The notes: a model not told the origin generated them from the sequence alone. DNA of 64,000 nucleotides from Arctopsyche grandis (GCF_051622035.1 NC_135356.1:25698839-25762838), one strand, 5' to 3'. Positions 26,943 to 38,355 are shown, counted from the stretch's first letter. Translations and numbers: made by a program.

Positions 26943-27045
26943 TTTTTTCACAATCGATTCCGAGTTCGAATCAGTCAAAATCTCGAGTTCGAATTTTCGC
27001 ATGATCACAAAACTTCATCTATTGTTACTACGTACATAGATAAAG
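26775..27045 (+). repeat. Dispersed repeat with expanded (AC)n
   Basis: Reverse-complement match to 23710-23875, but with a long AC tract in the middle. Its right end, AACTTCATCTATTGTTACTA plus CGTACATAGATAAAG, is repeated exactly at about 29004-29040. Confidence 0.6.
26866..26940. repeat. (AC)n microsatellite
   Basis: About 75 bp of alternating AC. Confidence 0.95.
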
Positions 27046-27393
27046 TAAAAATACCAATACACTTGGATCAAACATGGTAAAATTAATTTAAGAAAGAACG
27101 ACACTTCCAAAGTTTTGATCATAAATAAAAGCAGTGATTTAAACAAGTTAATTTAATTTATCTCTTATGCAATTTATGTAAATTTTTTTTCAAAACTTAT
27201 TTGTTTAGTTATAATTCCTACTTTAATGAACGTTTTATAAAAGTTTGCTTGTTCTTTTCAATTTTAAAAAGGTTTTACGCTCCCACTTTGCCATGTGCCA
27301 TATTATCAGTCTCTTTTGTTCGCCACATGCTCGTTAGATATCAGATAGTATCAATATTATTTCTTATATTATTTTGGTTAATTTTTTCATTCA

Positions 27394-27722
27394 ATGGACA
27401 ATTCGATCAGTACCAATAATAATATTATAATATACTACCAGAACGCTAGAGGACTGCGTACTAAATCTGCTAACTTATACCGGATCGTATGTCTTAATTA
27501 TTATGCTATTATAATAATTACGGAGACATGGTTGTTGGATGGTATCAAGGATTCAGAATTATTTGACTGTCGGTATGTTGTATGGCGCCGTGATCGTCAG
27601 TATGCCCGTACCCACCAGAATAAGGGTGGAGGTATACTTATCGCTATGTTACGAAATATTACTGCCTCTCAACAACCATCTTTTTTCAGTAGTGCAGAAG
27701 ATTTATGGGTCACCATCTCGCT
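27394..27722 (+). pseudogene. LINE endonuclease domain fragment
   Basis: The frame reads IYYQNARGLRTKSANLYRI, then IIITETWLLDGIKDSELFD, then RRDRQ and NKGGGILIAM. This is the start of the apurinic-type endonuclease of CR1/Jockey-like LINEs, with the catalytic N (QNARGL), the E-T-W and the D-R block in order. It ends abruptly at the point where minus-strand sequence of the same kind of element begins. Confidence 0.85.
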
Positions 27723-27724
27723 AA

Positions 27725-28010
27725 AACATCATTCCACCAGAAACGTCTTTGATATCCAGTAATGGTATCACTGGTAACTTATCAGGTCCAGCGGACTTAT
27801 GAGGATCGAGCTTATTGAGAAGTTCAAAAACAGCATCAGTGTCTATCGAAACGGTAGCAATATCAGCTAATACTTTATCCGCTTTTGGTTCAAGAATTGG
27901 ACTGGAGTGCAAGGAATCTATAAAATTTGAATGAAAGAAATCAGAAAAGGCTTCCCATATCGACTCCCCAGTATTGAAAGTAGAATTGCCATAATTGACG
28001 CTGCTAGGTT
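27725..28010 (-). pseudogene. LINE reverse-transcriptase N-terminal fragment, inverted
   Basis: The minus-strand frame reads IWEAFSDFFHSNFIDSLH, then FELLNKLDPHKSAGPDKLP. The latter is the conserved L-D-P-x-K-S-x-G-P-D block opening the RT domain of CR1/Jockey-like LINEs. It abuts the endonuclease fragment in opposite orientation, as expected for 5' inversion (twin priming) within one LINE insertion. Confidence 0.85.
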
Positions 28011-28014
28011 AGGG

Positions 28015-28400
28015 TTGCCATACGTCCCAGTTTACGGGGACCCCATATGTCATATGTCCCCGTTTTGAGGCTTGCGTCCCATTGTCCCTTTCAGAAGGAT
28101 ATTTGCCCCAGTTTTCCATAGATATAATTTAAAAATATATCTTTTCGATAATATAAAATTAAGTGGGTATTCACAATAGTAACACACGGTTAGTGGCTAT
28201 ATTTGTCAAATGGTAACACTGTAGTCACTAGCCCGCCCATTCTTCATTCGTGGATTGCATCATAATTTGTCTTTTTGTCAAAGTCGGACGGGACTCGGTG
28301 TTTTCATCTATTTGCGTTGAGATTCGGGAAGACAAGTAGGTTTTTCCAATTTTATCTTCAAGTTACCAGGTTACCTACTTATTCATTTCACAATATAGGT
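28015..28400. other. Possible hAT-type end; otherwise unassigned
   Basis: AGGGTTGCCATACGTCCCAG (about 28013) resembles a hAT-like terminal sequence, but no partner end was found. No coding signal. Confidence 0.3.
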
Positions 28401-28402
28401 GA

Positions 28403-28911
28403 CTAGCTGTATTACCCGGCTTCGCTCAGTATTTGTAATATAAACCGCTTAAACATGATTAATCTAAAAGTAAACATTTTATTAAAAAAAATATAAAATT
28501 TTTTTTTTTTCAAAATTAAAAAAAAAAATTGTTTTATTTTTTTATTTTTTGCTTTCTATGGCTTCACCCTCGCCCCCCCTGAGCCTTTGCTGTCTATGGC
28601 TTTGCCCTCGGCGCCCCCTGAGCCTTTGTTGTCTATGGCTTCGCCCTCGGCGCGCTCTGAGCCTTTGCCTTCTAGGGCTTTACCCTCAGCGCCTCCTGAG
28701 CATTTGCCTCCTAGGGCTTCGCCCTCGGCACCCCCTGAGCCTTTGTCTTCTTGGGCTTCGCCCTCGGCGCCCCCCTGAGCCTTTGCCCTTTTAAAAATAA
28801 ATCGAATCGGCGCCTATGAATCGAAAAAAAAATCGAACGTGTTGTTCCCACCCAACCAACGACCAACCAACCAGGATACATGCAAAGTCTCCTTCCAAAT
28901 TATATATTAGA
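28403..28911 (-). mobile_element. Helitron-like element with tandem core, copy 4
   Basis: Reading the minus strand, it starts TCTAATATATAATTTGG (28911) and ends GCGAAGCCGGGTAATACAGC then TAG|T (28403). The core (28555-28790) has about six copies of a ~40-bp unit containing CCCCTGAGCCTTTGC and GGGCTTCGCCCTCGG. It is the same architecture as copy 3 but with a different unit. Confidence 0.7.
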
Positions 28912-29267
28912 TTCCTTAAACTTGCAAAAATTTTACAGCCATGGGAAGAAGAAAGTGTCATTTTTCTGACGACTACACAAAGGAGTGGTCATGTATTAAA
29001 AAAACTTCATCTATTGTTACTACGTACATAGATAAAGTAAAAAGGAAGGAATGAATACGAAGCACACTACTCAATTTGCAATACTATTATAATATTACTA
29101 TTGTTGGACCCGTTGATTTCAACTGGTGGTTTCGAAAAGGAATTGAAACTCGAATAAAAATAAAGTTAAAGATATTGAATCGACTGGTTTCGGAAAGAAA
29201 TTGATGCACGAATTACGAATGACAAATTACGAAGTGATTACGAATTATGAATTACATTTTGTGCATC

Positions 29268-29525
29268 GCCGACGCCTCCGGCACCCCGGGGCCTTCGCCC
29301 CCGGCGCTTCCGTCCCTCCGGGGCCTTCGGCCCCAGCGCCGCCGACGCCTCGGCGGCCGCACCGCACCCAGTGCCCCCGATGCCTTCGGCACCCCGGGGG
29401 CTTCGCCCCCAGCGCCCCCAATGCTTTCGGCACCCCGGGGGCTTCGCCCTCAGCGCCCCCAATGCCTTTGGCACCCCGGGGGCTTCGCCCCCAGCGCCCC
29501 CGATGCCTTCGGCACCCCGGGGCCT
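29268..29525. repeat. Very GC-rich tandem array, ~42-bp unit
   Basis: Repeats of CCTTCGGCACCCCGGGGGCT with TCGCCCCCAGCGCCCCCGATG. All six frames remain open through it for compositional reasons. It resembles the cores of the Helitron-like elements but lacks recognisable ends. Confidence 0.85.
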
Positions 29526-29775
29526 GAAAAAACTGGGAAACTGAAAAACTTAAAAAATGAAAAAACTGAAAAAATGAAAAATATGAAAAAAAAAATTCGG
29601 CGAGCGTTAGGACACATACACACACACGAGCGTAAAATAAGAATTTTTGTCGATCGCCGAGAAATCAAAAATTGTCACTTTCTGGGAGGAAAATTATTCT
29701 TTTGCGGAAATTTATCGACGAACGGGGACGCATTATATCTACAATAACTATATGTTTTAAGAAGTATAAAAAAAA

Positions 29776-30640
29776 ATGGACATAACACCTGTTGAAAGAG
29801 GAAAAATGGCAAAAAAACTGACTTCTCGAGACGAACGTATTTCAAAGAGAATTTTACTTCAAAAGAGTTTCAAAGCTGCGTTAGAAATTAGGTCTGAGTT
29901 CATTGAAGTTGGAAAAAACAGTAAGCCTTAGAACAGTTCAATTTTTAATAAAAAAATTAAAAAAAAAACCCTCACGAAGAAAATGAAGGATACTCTGTCT
30001 TTGATGGGCCAAAGAGAAGAAAAATTGAACAGTTCAAGATTGGGAGACGATTACTTTTTCAGATGAATTCAAATTCAATCTGATTGGATCAGACGGGATG
30101 GCTCTAGTACGACGAAAATCAGGCAAACGCTATAAAGAATCGTTCTTAGCGCTGACTGTTTAACATTCACCATGGTATGGTATTGGGGGCCATCACACGG
30201 TATGGTGTTGGGTCAATCATTAAACTAAATGGGATAGTCAATTCAATCATCGAAAAAAGCGTTATTTCTACATTAGAAGGCTTACCGGAAATGGTTAAGG
30301 ATCTTGTCCTTCACGATGATTCAGCACCGGCGCATCGTTCAAAATTTGAGAGTATTCAAATTGTTTTCACATTTAATTTTAATTATTATTAATACATTGG
30401 TATATCACCATTTGTTTTTTTTTAAATATCGATAAAGATAAAGATCGTTTAGGTATAAACTCCATTGAATGGTCAGGCAACAGCTCGGATCTAAATATAA
30501 TCGAAAATATGTGAAGCAAAATAGGCAAAAAAATTAGAGATAAGAAACCAAAAACCACAAAATAATTAAAATACATTATTTATGATGTATGCTGAATAAA
30601 ACAATTTATTAAAAAAAGGGGGTCCCATTAAATATTAAAA
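29776..30640 (+). pseudogene. Tc1-type transposase pseudogene
   Basis: Plus-strand segments in several frames: an N-terminal helix-turn-helix-like start MDITPVERGKMAKKLTSRDE, a block encoding LVLHDDSAPAHRSK (second catalytic Asp, about 30305), then SIEWSGNSSDLNIIENMWSK (about 30460), matching the Tc1 W-P-x-x-S-P-D-L-N-P-I-E-N motif with its last acidic residue. Stops and frameshifts disable it. The left edge of the giant inverted duplication (30315) falls inside this copy, so only its 3' half is duplicated at 42.3-42.6 kb. Confidence 0.8.
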
Positions 30641-32200
30641 TAAAAAAACATTTTTATTTGTATTCCCTACTATTATTTGAAGTCTCCTTGATATGTTGAA
30701 AAGCTTGAAGAAGAAAAAAAAATCCGGTTTTATCGATTTTTTGATTTATGAAATCTACTCCAGGTATAAAAAAAAGTTCATTTGTACTCCAAATTTACAA
30801 TGATTCCCCTCATAATGTTATCTATTGACGAAATCGCTTTTTTTTGCTTCATATTGATGAAGAGGAGTTGTAGAAAGTAATACGAAAACTGTTAAATTCC
30901 TTTCCTAGTCTTTTAAAATATATCGTTATTTGCATGTGGTGCAACTGATTTCGATGAGTTTCGATTTGCGCTGGGTGTATGTACATACATACATAAAATA
31001 TATCAAGCTGTCGTTTGATCTGCATCTATTATACAATGTGTCTACATCAGTGCTACTCTAACTATTTAAATTGGCGGACCCGTAAATATTTATCAGTAAT
31101 TATCAAGGACCAGCATCATATTTTTAAATGAAAAGGTTTTATTATATAGTATGTATATGAGTGAAAACTAGTATAACAAATAAAAATAAAATAAAATATA
31201 AGTAGTAAAATGTATTTTTTTTTAATTCAAAGAAGTACAATATGTATGTATGTATAAACTTAGCCATATGTATATGAAAAAATAAATGAAAAAAAAACTA
31301 ATGAGACATATGAGCTTGTTATTACTAATAATAACTTATTAGACAACTTATTTGGAAATGGTACCTCCCCTTATAGGTATCCCCTTTTTTTTACGTTTTT
31401 GAAATCAATTATCTCCCTAACCGCTAACTGAATCCAACTGAAATTTTTTCACATGTAATAGAAATTATAAATTTTATGACCAAATATTTTTTAAATATTT
31501 TTATCTGAACCGGAAGTAGTAAAATTACTCTAGAGAATCGAGGTATTTTATATTTTTCTCAGAAACCTTTTGGTTTATTTAACTGAAATTTCATATCTAT
31601 CAGTTTAAGTTTAATACCAAGTATGAAAAAAATACTATCCTTCCAATACTATCCGAGATAAAAAAAATACATTACTATCCGAAACAATAATATCCGAGAT
31701 AAGAATTGAATAGCTAAGTATATATCTGAATCATATTATGGGATTGTATATTTGTATGCGTATTTTTTAATAAGTGGGTTGATAATTTAGAAAGGGTTCT
31801 ACTGACATGCTTGAATTTGAAACCAATGGGAACAATATGGTGAATAACAGAATTTAAATATGCAATGCAAAAAACGTCAGTACGAAGGCGTGTTTTCCAG
31901 AGTGAAGTCTACGGTAATATATCAGTTCGTCGTCGATCGTTGTCGATCGCTGACCCATTCGCACCAGTACCGCTCTACCATAAATAATTTTTAAAGTACC
32001 TAAACGGTCTTGAAAAAATCTATCAACAAAGTTTGTTCCTTTAGTGCTATTTTTAATTCGTACTTATAAAATATTCTCAATATACTCATAATAATCACAA
32101 AAAATATCATTTCAAGTTTCAAGTGGGTAGTCCGTACATTCTCGTTCGCAGAGTGAATTTCATAGATTGTCAGCCTTTAGTTCAATTCAATTTGGCAATC

Positions 32201-32600
32201 ATGCAGTGTTGCGCATCTTGTGAAACGCAATTTTCTAATGGTGTTCAATGTGGTATTTGTAATAGGCACTACGATTTTAATTGTGCCTACATTACGGAAG
32301 GGGGCTACAATAAATTGGGAGCTCTTAAAAGGGCTACCCGAAAACACAATAATCTCACGGTTAACGATATACGATATAGGTGTTAACGATATAGGTGTTG
32401 GTGTTGATAATACCAAAATCTACATAAACGATCAATTAACCATTGCCAATAAACAACTTTTGACCAAAACAAAATTCTATGCTAAAGATAAGGGGTTTCA
32501 ATACGTCTGGGTAAGAAATTCGAACATACTTATAAGAAAAAACTCCACTTCAAAGATACTGAACGTAAAGACTTTGAACGATTTAAAAAAGATTCTATAA
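32201..32600 (+). pseudogene. LINE ORF1-like remnant: PHD-type finger plus FP-like domain (left arm)
   Basis: The frame from ATG 32201 reads MQCCASCETQFSNGVQCGIC and RHYDFNC, a C-C-C-C-H-C pattern like the PHD-type finger of ORF1 proteins of insect non-LTR elements. After a frame change near 32340-32400 it reads IYINDQLTIANKQLLTKTKF, GFQYVWVRNSN and IRKNS to a stop at 32600. That second part resembles the FP-like domain (Pfam Baculo_FP) that terminates the same ORF1 family. The coiled-coil normally between finger and FP domain is missing. Inference: an internally deleted, frameshifted ORF1. Confidence 0.6.
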
Positions 32601-33510
32601 ATATACTATCATCAATAATTATTATTTGATAATTAATTCTATATCTTCATTTATAATTACATATACTTAGGCATGCAATTACATTTTTTACTATATTTTT
32701 TACTGTATTTTCTTCCATACTTGTTGCTCTATTTATAACTATAATTTCACTTCTATTACTAATTATTATCTCAATATAAATATTATTATTAAAGCATACA
32801 AACTAATTAATTCCATATTTCACTTTATTAATATATATTCAAATTCATTTACTACCATCAATGATTATTATTTGAACAATACTTCTATATCTTTATTTAT
32901 AATTACTAATGCATGTTCATTTATATACATATGTCTATGTTTACCTATGCACGTAAGCTTATACGTCTATCTTTACGCACTCTATCAATTCTACCTATAT
33001 ATAATATTATGGTTTTTATTTTCATTTTTAATTATTGGTTCTTTCTTATGTTTCTAAACGCACTTTATTTTCAATTCTAACGTCAATTGTCATCTAAATC
33101 ATTGATTATCATTGTTTATTATTATATTATGAATAAATACTTGATGTATTTATTTTGTCTTTTTGTTTTTTGTTATATATTATATTATTTTTTTTGTTTC
33201 ATAATTTTTATCATATTATTATCGTTTTATTATTCTTATTATTTTGATATTTTTATTATACTGTAATTTCTATTTTTTTTTCTTTTTGTTTTCTCTAATT
33301 ATCTTACTCTATTATTATTTTTGTTTTTTATTTTAAATGTTTAAGATTTTCTTTTTTTTACCTATATGCGAAAATTATTAATAGTTTACTTAAAATAATT
33401 ATGTTTTTTTTACTTTGACTTTGACTGACTTTTCTGAACATATACAGACGTATGACAAAATACATACATACATACATATTTAATAATTGATATAAATTAC
33501 ATTTCATTTT
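32601..33510. other. AT/T-rich low-complexity DNA (left arm)
   Basis: ATTATTATT- and TTTTATTATT-rich sequence, densest at 33170-33360. The hydrophobic frames through it are composition artefacts. Mirrored at 39560-40475. Confidence 0.6.
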
Positions 33511-33518
33511 CAGATAAT

Positions 33519-34463
33519 ATGTTGCCTGTGACTAAAGGAAGGATGTACTTTTCAAAGGGAGGTTGCTTGATCTGCAGCCGGAAATCGATTAGGTAAATAT
33601 CACACTAATTTAACTGAAATGACAGCCGAGTTCACAGATGTGCTTAAAAATGGCCCAGACTACATATAAATAGGTATTATTCAAAGCAATTTTTAAACAA
33701 AGGCTGCAGTGAAATTTACTTTATTTATGTAACACTAACAGATGTACCCGGCGAGCGGATATTGCGAATGCACCAATTTTAAAAGTATTCTGAATATAAA
33801 TTGCGCTTGCAATGACGATATTCTACAATTATGTACATATAATACATTAATATGTATGTATTCATATCGATTTAACTACACTTGTATTATACATAGATGT
33901 ACAATGTATAATATTATGCGAATTGACATCGCGTTGCAGATTCTGATCGAATCGGATTGTTATAACAATATTTAATATGTATTTTGATTTGTAGGTTCCC
34001 TTTCACGAGGATTTCAAAAGTTCGAAAAATCGTGAAAGAGGCGTATAAAATTGAACACCTCTCCCGTGGTGTACTCTGCTACTTCTGCCAAAAGCGAGTA
34101 AATAAGACCACTGGAAGAATAAGCGTCAGTGATTGCTTGTTTAAATCTCCACTGTTTTATATACATTTATTTATATTTTTGATTATTTTTTGTTTATGTT
34201 TTTTTATTTTATATATACCAGTGAGTGTAGACGAGTCAGCAACTGATACAGATATGTCGGAGGGTGCTTTGTATGACTTTTTTTCATTAAAAATATAATC
34301 TTTGTTGATGTAATTTTGTTGTTGTTGTGCATGTTGCTTATTTTTTTTATTTTTCTTTTATAGAATAATGCAAATGTTACTGAGAGCCCAAGTTAAAAAT
34401 GTAATAGTGGCGTTCGTTGATGTAATGACGACGGTATTATCTAAAATCGACGAAATACGTTAA
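33519..34463 (+). pseudogene. SINHCAF-like gene, left-arm copy, exon 3 truncated
   Basis: Exon 1 (33519-33592) starts just after the acceptor TTTTCAG and encodes MLPVTKGRMYFSKGGCLICS, then RKSI, ending before AG|GTAAAT. Exon 2 (33995-34124) encodes FPFTRISKVRK... SRGVLCYFCQKRVNK. Exon 4 (34364-34463) encodes a helical tail ending KIDEIR and a stop. Compared with the right-arm copy, exon 3 and its acceptor are deleted except for the last ~50 bp (to 34270). This copy probably cannot make the full protein. The acceptor-like TATACCAG at 34221 could splice the remnant. Confidence 0.6.
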
Positions 34464-34560
34464 CTTTTAAAATAAAATTTAAGATATTTTATTGTATCTT
34501 CACTATCTGTCTTTAATAAAAAATCTGAAAAATATATTGAACATTTTATTTAACACTTTA

Positions 34561-35450
34561 GGTACTGATGACTCTCCTGTCGTCATCTCAAAATTTCCGT
34601 AGCCCGCGCGTCAATTATTTTTATTTTATTTTATTTTATTTTATTTATTGAAAAATCAACAGACAGGATGTACATAGATATGTATAAAAAAAACAAATAG
34701 TAAATAAATAATATATGTAACATCCGAGTCCAATAACAGATTTTTACAAAAATGAAAAAGATAAATATAAGGAAAACAAATTTAAAAGTAAAGAATAAAG
34801 GCATGACAAAATATGTAGAACATTGCATAATTAAACTATAGTATTAAAATATTGGGAAAAGGTTATAAAATAGAATATAAGAAGAAATTGAAATTTACAA
34901 ATATAAAACAAATGAAAAAAGTAAATACAAAATAAACAAATGAAAAGGAAAAGAATGAAAGCTATAATATGAGTAAATAGCACATTACATAACTAAACTA
35001 AAGTATAAAAATATTGGAAATATTGGAAAAATCGAATAGGAGAAGAAATGAATCAATCGGTCAAGATTCTCTTGATGTTAGACCTGAATTGATGTAGGGA
35101 AATACCAAATAGATCAACCTCATTCAGCTCTCCGTTAAACATACGATAAACGCGCTGCAGATAAGAATATTTTTGGGAATTACTATTGAAAGGATCAAGT
35201 AAAAAGAGTGCAACGCGTCTAGAGTACCGAACTGGGATTCTGAAATTAACCTTATTCAGTAAATCAGAACAATCAAGGAAACCATTTATGAGCTTAAAGA
35301 AGAATATAGCATCAGTATGTCGTCGCCCGACAGAAAGATTGTTAAAAGAAAGGATTTTTAAAATGTCGTAAACAGAAGAATGGGTATAGGTAGGGAAAAG
35401 GTAGCGTAAGGATTTAATAAATTTAAGTTGAACTTTCTCAATACTTAATT
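34561..35450 (-). mobile_element. LINE 3' end (left arm)
   Basis: Reverse-complement twin of 37371-38203. It starts, on the minus strand, in the C-terminal ORF2 region and ends in a (AAAAT)n tail at about 34620-34645. The element inserted next to a TTAACACTTTAGG end that looks piggyBac-like. Confidence 0.75.
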
Positions 35451-35748
35451 AATATGGGATAAATAAAATCAATTATATACCTAGCATAGAGTTGTAATAA
35501 TTGTCGGACAAGGATTGTAAATAAGTTTTTGAGCTCTTTTTCCTATTATGCTGTAGATTAACATTGCAATAATATAATACTATGATTACTAACCAAATTA
35601 AATTAAATTTTAAAATAGAAAATGATCAGTAGATCAGTAGCTATTAAAATAGATATAAGATGTATTGTGAACATAATTTCGTAATAATAAAAAGCATTTA
35701 AAACAATAAAAAAAATTTATTATATTTTTTGATAGTTTAATTATAATA

Positions 35749-36573
35749 TTAACAGATTGTAATTGAATCATGTTTAATTTTATTGAAATGCTGTTTAATT
35801 TTATTTAATTTTAACTGAAGAAATGCAAAGAAATTACGATAACACAATTAAAAGTGTTTGATGAAGAAGTGGATAATTTCTTTATTTTTTAATTTTATTT
35901 CTTAATTTTAAGTTGGAATTAAATATTTGGAACAGTGGTCTGTTCCTATGTCGAAATATGATGTTTTTATTTCATGGATGCTTCTCAATGATGTATTCAA
36001 ATGGGAACGAGTTGAAGAAACTATTGCATATTTAAGTAACATCGATATATTTTTCACGGATTCAATTCACGAGGAAGTATTGTACGTGAAATCATTTATT
36101 GAAAATGAAACACGTGAAGGATGGGATACCAAAGATGTACATGATAAATGGTTATGCTTTTTTAAAAATACTAAAGAAACAGAAAGAAAAACTAACCTCT
36201 TATCGTGCCAAACTAACCTACTACCTAATTGTGCCAATACCTGTACGCTATCTCAGCACACAATGCACACATTGAGCGTGTATTTTCATTAGTTAATACT
36301 CTGTGGACAGATGAACGAAAGAAGCTTTCAATTGACACAGTAGAAAGCATAATTCAGTGCGTTTTCAATTATAAAATGTCATGCATCGAATTTTATAATT
36401 ATGTATAAGGGAAAAAAGAACTCCTTCAAAAATCAAAAAAGTCAGAAAAGTATGATTGGGCAACGAAAAGCAATGAAGATTAAGTTCCAGAAGTTGGGGA
36501 AGAGTGAAGACAAGAGAGAATGAGTAAAATAAAATAAAATAAAATTAAACATGATTCAATTACAATCTGTTAA
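35749..36573. mobile_element. Spacer element bounded by a 33-bp perfect inverted repeat
   Basis: The word TTAACAGATTGTAATTGAAT plus CATGTTTAATTTT (35749-35781) recurs exactly inverted at 36541-36573. Between the repeats lies a hAT-type transposase fragment. The left repeat overlaps the inner end of the left arm. The same word, shortened, opens the right arm at 37052. Confidence 0.65.
35915..36408 (+). pseudogene. hAT-type transposase C-terminal fragment in the palindrome spacer
   Basis: The frame 35927-36292 encodes about 120 residues with aromatic-rich helices (EQWSVPMSKYDVFISWMLL, then WERVEETIAYL and WDTKDVHDKW). After a frameshift near 36245 the plus strand reads NAHIERVFSLVNTLWTDERK, LSIDTVES and CIEFYNYV to a stop at about 36408. 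This is the hAT dimerisation signature (N-A-x-x-E-R-V-F-S). No catalytic domain is present. Confidence 0.75.
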
Positions 36574-37051
36574 CACCTTACCGCCCGCTTTGACGCGCGG
36601 GTTGTTTTCACCCATGTCCGGAAATGTGCCAGACTATTTTCACCAAAATCCGGGCCGATTTCAGTTTCAATAGAAAAAAAGCCTTTTTTGTGCATTTGAT
36701 TACTTCTAGAATAATGAACGTATTGTAGTGATATTTTGAAACAGTGTTCATTATATCACTCTGCAAACATCTAAAAATTAAAACCAGGGATTTTGAACTG
36801 GAGTACGCGAATTAATGTTAAAAAATAATAAATTACGTAAATGTCATCCGAATAGACTTTGAATATAAAAATAGCATAAAACTGAAGTTTGTAGTAGTGG
36901 ACAGTAATAGACAGACCATGGTAAATCAAAATTCCAAAAATGTGAAGAATAAAATCATTTTTCACACATTTGAAAATTAGACAATTTGTGATAACTTCGG
37001 AATAATAATTGCTTAGGATAATGTTTAAATAGGATATTTAGTTTAATTTAA
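36570..37051. other. Palindrome spacer, right part; possible piggyBac-type end
   Basis: TTAACACCTTACCGCCCGCT followed by GACGCGCGGG (36570) resembles the arm sequence TTAACACTTTAGG...GCCCGCGCGTCA at about 34550-34612. It may be a terminal piece of a TTAA-target element. The remainder is AT-rich. Confidence 0.45.
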
Positions 37052-37370
37052 ATGATTCAATTACAATCTGTTAATATTATAATTAAACTATCAAAAAATA
37101 TAATAAATTTTTTTTATTGTTTTAAATGCTTTTTATTATTACGAAATTATGTTCACAATACATCTTATATCTATTTTAATAGCTACTGATCTACTGATCA
37201 TTTTCTATTTTAAAATTTAATTTAATTTGGTTAGTAATCATAGTATTATATTATTGCAATGTTAATCTACAGCATAATAGGAAAAAGAGCTCAAAAACTT
37301 ATTTACAATCCTTGTCCGACAATTATTACAACTATATGCTAGGTATATAATTGATTTTATTTATCCCATA

Positions 37371-38203
37371 TTAATTGTATTGGGAAAGTTCAACTTAAAT
37401 TTATTCAATCCTTACGCTACCTTTTTCCTACCTATACCTATTCTACTGTTTACGACATTTTAAAAATCCTTTCTTTTAACAATCTTTCTGTCAGGCGACG
37501 ACATACTGATGCTATATTCTTCTTTAAGCTCATAAATGGTTTCCTTGATTGTTCTGATTTACTGAATAAGGTTAATTTCAGAATCCCAGTTCGGTACTCT
37601 AGACGCGTTGCACTCTTTTTACTTGATCCTTTCAATACTAATTCCCAAAAATATTCTTATCTGCAGCGCGTTTATCGTATGTTTAACGGAGAGCTGAATG
37701 AGGTTGATCTATTTGGTATTTCCCTACTAATTCAGGTCTAACATCAAGAGAATCTTGACCGATTGATTCATTTCTTCTCCTATTCTATTTTTCCAATATT
37801 TCCAATATTTTTATACATTAGTTTAGTTATGTAATGTGCTATTTAATCATATTATAGCTTTCATTCTTTTCCTTTTCATTTGTTTATTTTGTATTTACCT
37901 TTTTCATTTGTTTTATATTTTTAAATTTCAATTTCTTCTTATATTCTATTTTAAAACCTTTTCCCAATATTTTAATACTATAGTTTAATTATGCAATGTT
38001 CTACATATTTTGTCATGCCTTTATTCTTTACTTTTAAATTTGTTTTCCTTATATTTATCTTTTTCATTTTTGTAAAAATCTGTTATTGGACTCGGATGTT
38101 ACATATATTATTTATTTACTATTTGTTTTTTTTATACATATCTATGTACATCCTGTCTGTTGATTTTTCAATAAATAAAATAAAATAAAATAAAATAAAA
38201 ATA
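37371..38203 (+). mobile_element. LINE 3' end (right arm)
   Basis: The frame to stop 37741 reads KVQLKFIQSLRY, LSVRRRHTDAIFFFKLINGF, DCSDLL and RIPVRYSRR. That is the C-terminal region after the RT domain in CR1/Jockey-like LINE ORF2 (R-R-x-x-x-D-x-x-F-x-x-K-L-x-N-G). A 3' UTR of about 430 bp ends in a (AAAAT)n tail at about 38170-38200, typical for such elements. The 5' part is truncated. Confidence 0.8.
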
Positions 38204-38355
38204 ATTGACGCGCGGGCTACGGAAATTTTGAGATGATGACAGGAGAGTCGTCAGTACCTAAAGTGTTAAATAAAATGCTCAATATATTTTTCAGATTTTT
38301 TATTAAAGACAGATAGTGAAGATACAATAAAATATCTTAAATTTTATTTTAAAAG

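Larger units (their letters stand above)
30315..35771 (+). repeat. Giant inverted duplication, left arm
   Basis: This 5.46-kb segment reads in the same order as the reverse complement of 37052-42585. The match begins at GATGATTCAGCACCGGCG and ends at TTGTAATTGAATCAT. Identity is high, with scattered substitutions. Two large indels stand out: about 200 bp present here (31465-31665) but missing in the right arm, and about 255 bp of the host-like gene's exon 3 missing here. Confidence 0.95.

Noticed and set aside
29201..29747. Several overlapping Pro/Ala- or Gly-rich ORFs on both strands
   Set aside because: All frames stay open in a GC-rich tandem array without stop codons; no start context or domain.
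32872..33057. Hydrophobic 61-codon ORF present in both arms
   Set aside because: AT-rich low-complexity DNA yields Phe/Ile/Leu/Tyr runs by chance; no start context or relatives.
33742..33975. 77-codon ORF with six cysteines, repeated in the other arm
   Set aside because: It lies in intron 1 of the SINHCAF-like gene, has no start or splice support, and similarity between arms is due to the duplication.
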